Assembly: GCA_947462175.1 (NCBI GenBank)
Contig: CANHOE010000063.1
Location: forward strand, 1-10,330
Reading direction: 5' to 3'
DNA from: Burkholderiales bacterium
GTDB lineage: Bacteria; Pseudomonadota; Gammaproteobacteria; Burkholderiales; Burkholderiaceae_C
DNA length: 10,330 nucleotides
The notes under the pieces were generated by a model that worked only from the letters and a program-made list of their open reading frames with translations, was not told where the DNA came from and did not search any database. This document shows, piece after piece, positions 6,119-10,330 of this stretch (the stretch's first letter is position 1; every line of letters starts with the position of its first letter). A program made the translations under genes and the position numbers.

Positions 6119-7960
6119 GTGATCGCGCCTTCATTCCTTCAGGACTTGCTCTCTCGCGTCGACATCGCCGAGGTGGTCGGCCGACACGTCACGCTGAAAA
6201 AAGCGGGCGCAAACCACATGGGCTTGTGCCCATTCCACGGCGAAAAGTCCCCCAGCTTTGCGGTCAGCCCGAGTCGCCAGACTTATCACTGCTTCGGTTG
6301 CGGAGTGCACGGCAACGCCATCGGATTTCTGATGGAGCACTCCGGCATGGGCTTCATCGACGCAGTCAACGATCTGGCGCAGCAGGTCGGCATGACGGTA
6401 CCGCAGGACGATCGCTCTCCCGAAGAGCGCGAACGTGCGGCCAAGCTCAAGGACCGACAGAGCACCCTGTCGGACGTGCTGGCGAAAGCCGCGCACCACT
6501 ATCGCCAGCAACTCAAGACCAGTCCGCGCGCGATCGACTACCTGAAGCAGCGCGGCCTCAGCGGCGAGATCGCCGCGCGTTTCGCGATGGGCTACGCGCC
6601 TGACGGCTGGCGTGCGCTGGCCAGCGCCTTTCCAAGGTATGACGACCCTCTGCTTGAGGAGAGCGGACTGGTCATTGCCCACGAGGCCGACGATCCCTCT
6701 GCGGATGCGAAGCGCTACGACCGCTTCCGCGACCGCATCATGTTCCCGATCCGCTCCGTGCAAGGCGATGTGATCGGCTTCGGTGGGCGAGTGCTGGACC
6801 GCGGCGAGCCGAAGTACCTGAATTCACCCGAGACGCCAGTCTTCAGCAAGGGCCGCGAGTTGTACGGGCTGTTCGAGGCGAGGACCGCCGTCCGCCAGCA
6901 CGGCTTCGTGCTGGTCGTCGAGGGCTACATGGACGTGGTGGCACTGGCGCAGCTGGGCTTCCCGAACGCGGTCGCAACCCTGGGTACCGCCTGCACCGCC
7001 GAGCATGTGCAAAAGTTGTTCCGTTTCACAGATGCGGTGGTGTTCAGTTTCGACGGCGACGCCGCAGGACGGCGTGCAGCCGGTCGCGCGCTGGAGGCAG
7101 CATTGCCCCACGCGACCGATGTGCGCAGCATCCGCTTTCTGTTTCTTCCCGCGGAGCACGACCCCGATTCCTATGTGCGAGAGCACGGAACTGAGGGTTT
7201 CAGTCGCTGCATTGAGCAAGCAGTGCCGCTGTCGCGCCAGCTGGTCGCCGTCGCGCAAGAAGGCTGCGATATGGCAGCGGCCGAAGGCCGAGCACGTTTT
7301 CTCGCGATCGCACGTCCGCTCTGGACAGCGCTGCCCGACGGCGCCTTGAAGCGTCAGTTGCTCGGCGAACTGGCCAGCATCGCCACGCTGGAAGCCAGCG
7401 AATTGACCAGCCTTTGGCAGGCTGGAGCGCCGAAAGCTCGATCAAGTTCTGGGGACACCACTGCAACGCCGCCACGCCGACTGGTCCGGGCCGCGCGCCA
7501 GGGCATGGCGAACCAACTGGATCGCGTCTTGTGGCTGATGCTGCATCGCGCTGAACTGTGGTGGGAACTCGATGGCGATGCACACAACCTGCTGGCCGAC
7601 CAGACCGAGCCGTACGCCACGCTGTTCGCCTGTGTCGAGCGTTCCCTGCACGATCATGGACCGATGAATTCCGCAGCGTTGCACGATGAAATCACTCGCT
7701 GCGTAGGGGACGACGAGCGCGCCCGAGCCACGCTCGATCGGATCGCCCGATTTCACACTCCGGAGACGGAGACAGACCTCAAACTGCAGATGGATCTGCT
7801 GCTCGATCAACTCCGATTGCAGGAGGTCGATCATGAGCTCAAGTTGCTGTTCGAATCAGGCTTGATGTCGCCAGACATCCAGGCGCGCAGTGCCTCGTTG
7901 ATGCAAAGCCGAGCGCGCCTGAAAGCCTTGTTGGCCAAGGCCACAACTCAGCCCAGCTGA
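6119..7960 (+). CDS. dnaG: DNA primase DnaG
   Basis: Makes the RNA primers for chromosomal replication and works with the DnaB helicase at the fork. The 613-aa product has the full DnaG layout. The N-terminal CHC2 zinc finger has C37, H40, C58 and C61 (CPFH ... CFGCG). The central RNA-polymerase core carries GEPKYLNSPETPVF (229-242). The TOPRIM catalytic residues are EGYMD (E268), DGD (D312, D314) and DPD (D348, D350), each three positions on from E. coli E265, D309/D311 and D345/D347. The less conserved C-terminal helicase-binding region runs from about 435 after a Ser/Thr/Pro-rich linker. The start is GTG 6119: the N-terminus MIAPSFLQDLLSRVDI fits the betaproteobacterial family, and the next in-frame ATG (codon 34) would cut into the zinc finger. 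The Shine-Dalgarno is unusually close. rpoD lies 273 bp downstream, as in the macromolecular synthesis operon, but rpsU is not upstream. Confidence 0.97.
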   Translation: MIAPSFLQDLLSRVDIAEVVGRHVTLKKAGANHMGLCPFHGEKSPSFAVSPSRQTYHCFGCGVHGNAIGFLMEHSGMGFIDAVNDLAQQVGMTVPQDDRSPEERERAAKLKDRQSTLSDVLAKAAHHYRQQLKTSPRAIDYLKQRGLSGEIAARFAMGYAPDGWRALASAFPRYDDPLLEESGLVIAHEADDPSADAKRYDRFRDRIMFPIRSVQGDVIGFGGRVLDRGEPKYLNSPETPVFSKGRELYGLFEARTAVRQHGFVLVVEGYMDVVALAQLGFPNAVATLGTACTAEHVQKLFRFTDAVVFSFDGDAAGRRAAGRALEAALPHATDVRSIRFLFLPAEHDPDSYVREHGTEGFSRCIEQAVPLSRQLVAVAQEGCDMAAAEGRARFLAIARPLWTALPDGALKRQLLGELASIATLEASELTSLWQAGAPKARSSSGDTTATPPRRLVRAARQGMANQLDRVLWLMLHRAELWWELDGDAHNLLADQTEPYATLFACVERSLHDHGPMNSAALHDEITRCVGDDERARATLDRIARFHTPETETDLKLQMDLLLDQLRLQEVDHELKLLFESGLMSPDIQARSASLMQSRARLKALLAKATTQPS

Positions 7961-7965
7961 GACGC

Positions 7966-8011
7966 GCCGCGCCTCGCGGCAAGCTCAGCCGGAGCTTCAA
8001 TTGAGCTTGCC
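7966..8011 (+). other. Overlapping hairpins after dnaG, upstream of the rpoD promoter
   Basis: GCCGCG (7966-7971) pairs with CGCGGC (7975-7980) five bases after the dnaG stop. A second, longer inverted repeat, GGCAAGCTCA (7978-7987) with TGAGCTTGCC (8002-8011), has a 14-nt gap. The two share 7978-7980. Inside the second, AAGCTC (7981-7986) can pair with either GAGCTT copy (7992-7997 or 8003-8008). None is followed by a T-tract, so termination would not be of the simple intrinsic type. As DNA, the repeats lie just upstream of the rpoD -10 box. Confidence 0.45.
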
Positions 8012-8023
8012 AAAAGGTATAAT
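7995..8023 (+). promoter_or_regulatory. Probable rpoD promoter with a perfect TATAAT box
   Basis: TATAAT at 8018-8023 is a perfect -10 hexamer, preceded by GG and followed by CC. The matching -35 position (7995-8000) reads CTTCAA, a poor match, and no TGn extended -10 is present. Transcription would begin near 8030 and leave a leader of about 200 nt before rpoD. A perfect -10 with a poor -35 suggests help from a bound factor, possibly at the GAGCTT repeats. dnaG read-through could also supply rpoD. Confidence 0.55.
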
Positions 8024-8032
8024 CCGCTTCTG

Positions 8033-8228
8033 CGCTGAAATTGCTGCATTTTTCAGCGACTGCGACAGCATCCATCCTGACAACTCAGTCATGGGCGTGA
8101 TTGCCGAGGTGATACGGCGACATGGTCGGTGGGTTCTGACTTCAATTCGCTGAATGCCGAGCTTGTCGAACGACGCGTTCGACTCCATCTGTAGAGACCA
8201 TGGCGGTGATTTCCCGCCCCATCTAGGA
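8033..8228 (+). promoter_or_regulatory. Structured rpoD 5' leader and ribosome site
   Basis: The leader contains an 8-bp stem CGCTGAAA/TTTCAGCG (8033-8040 with 8051-8058), right at the predicted mRNA start. A second 8-bp stem is GTCGAACG/CGTTCGAC (8165-8172 with 8176-8183). A GGCGG/CCGCC stem (8202-8206 with 8214-8218) ends 6 nt before the AGGA Shine-Dalgarno (8225-8228). Two small ORFs lie in tandem here (8091-8153 and 8154-8237). The pairings are read directly; any role in controlling sigma-factor translation is inference. Confidence 0.4.
8091..8153 (+). CDS. Possible 20-aa leader ORF upstream of rpoD (speculative)
   Basis: ATG 8091 opens 20 codons (MGVIAEVIRRHGRWVLTSIR) ending at TGA 8151-8153, directly followed by another ATG in the same frame. 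There is no recognisable Shine-Dalgarno before it. The product is basic and resembles no protein I know. Open frames of this size arise often by chance in GC-rich DNA, so it is listed only because of its place in the rpoD leader. Confidence 0.15.
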   Translation: MGVIAEVIRRHGRWVLTSIR

Positions 8229-8233
8229 ATTGC

Positions 8234-8237
<4 letters not shown>
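8154..8237 (+). CDS. Possible 27-aa leader ORF overlapping the rpoD start by ATGA (speculative)
   Basis: The ATG at 8154 abuts the stop of the preceding small ORF. Its own TGA (8235-8237) overlaps the rpoD ATG (8234-8236), an ATGA arrangement typical of translational coupling. The frame reads through the 8165-8183 and 8202-8218 hairpins, so ribosomes on it would open them and deliver to rpoD. No Shine-Dalgarno is seen before it; re-initiation from the first ORF would be needed. The product is of unknown type. Confidence 0.2.

Positions 8238-10330
<2,093 letters not shown>

Noticed and set aside
8001..8023. TTGAGC at 8001-8006 as the -35 for the rpoD TATAAT
   Set aside because: The spacer would be only 11 bp, too short for a sigma70 promoter.

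Overview
The window looks like an ordinary chromosomal core-gene region of a GC-rich betaproteobacterium, most likely Burkholderiales. The pointers are the protein styles: an RpoD with a long Lys/Ala-rich N-terminal extension, a DnaG starting MIAPSFLQDLLSRVDIAEVV, a short H-NS-family protein ending in a WSGRG-type DNA-binding motif, and the hrpA/argA/yggX gene order. The genus cannot be fixed from the sequence alone. I see no tRNA or rRNA gene, insertion sequence, integrase, CRISPR array or phage gene.

Layout, left to right. The minus strand from 3792 down to the left edge carries hrpA, a large DEAH-box RNA helicase that lacks only its last few dozen residues. Only 42 bp separate its start from the divergent plus-strand argA (N-acetylglutamate synthase, first step of arginine synthesis). 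argA is followed by yggX (Fe(II)-trafficking / oxidative-damage protection). A 172-bp AT-richer gap then holds a strong sigma70-type promoter with a perfect palindrome in its spacer, driving a 102-aa H-NS-family nucleoid protein. A 121-bp hairpin-rich gap leads to dnaG (primase, GTG start). A further 273-bp gap, with a perfect TATAAT box and several hairpins, leads to rpoD (primary sigma factor), which runs off the right edge about 40 residues before its expected end.

The dnaG-rpoD pair is the back half of the classic 'macromolecular synthesis operon' (replication primer synthesis plus housekeeping transcription). The usual first gene, rpsU, is not in front of dnaG here; an H-NS-family gene occupies that place. 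No system that I would call novel is visible. The observations most worth checking are regulatory: the structured dnaG-rpoD gap with two tandem small ORFs, the second ending in an ATGA overlap with the rpoD start; the operator-like palindrome in the H-NS promoter; and the hairpin cluster before dnaG.

Two very long reverse-strand frames, opposite hrpA and opposite rpoD, are codon-register artefacts of GC-rich coding DNA and are not annotated as genes.
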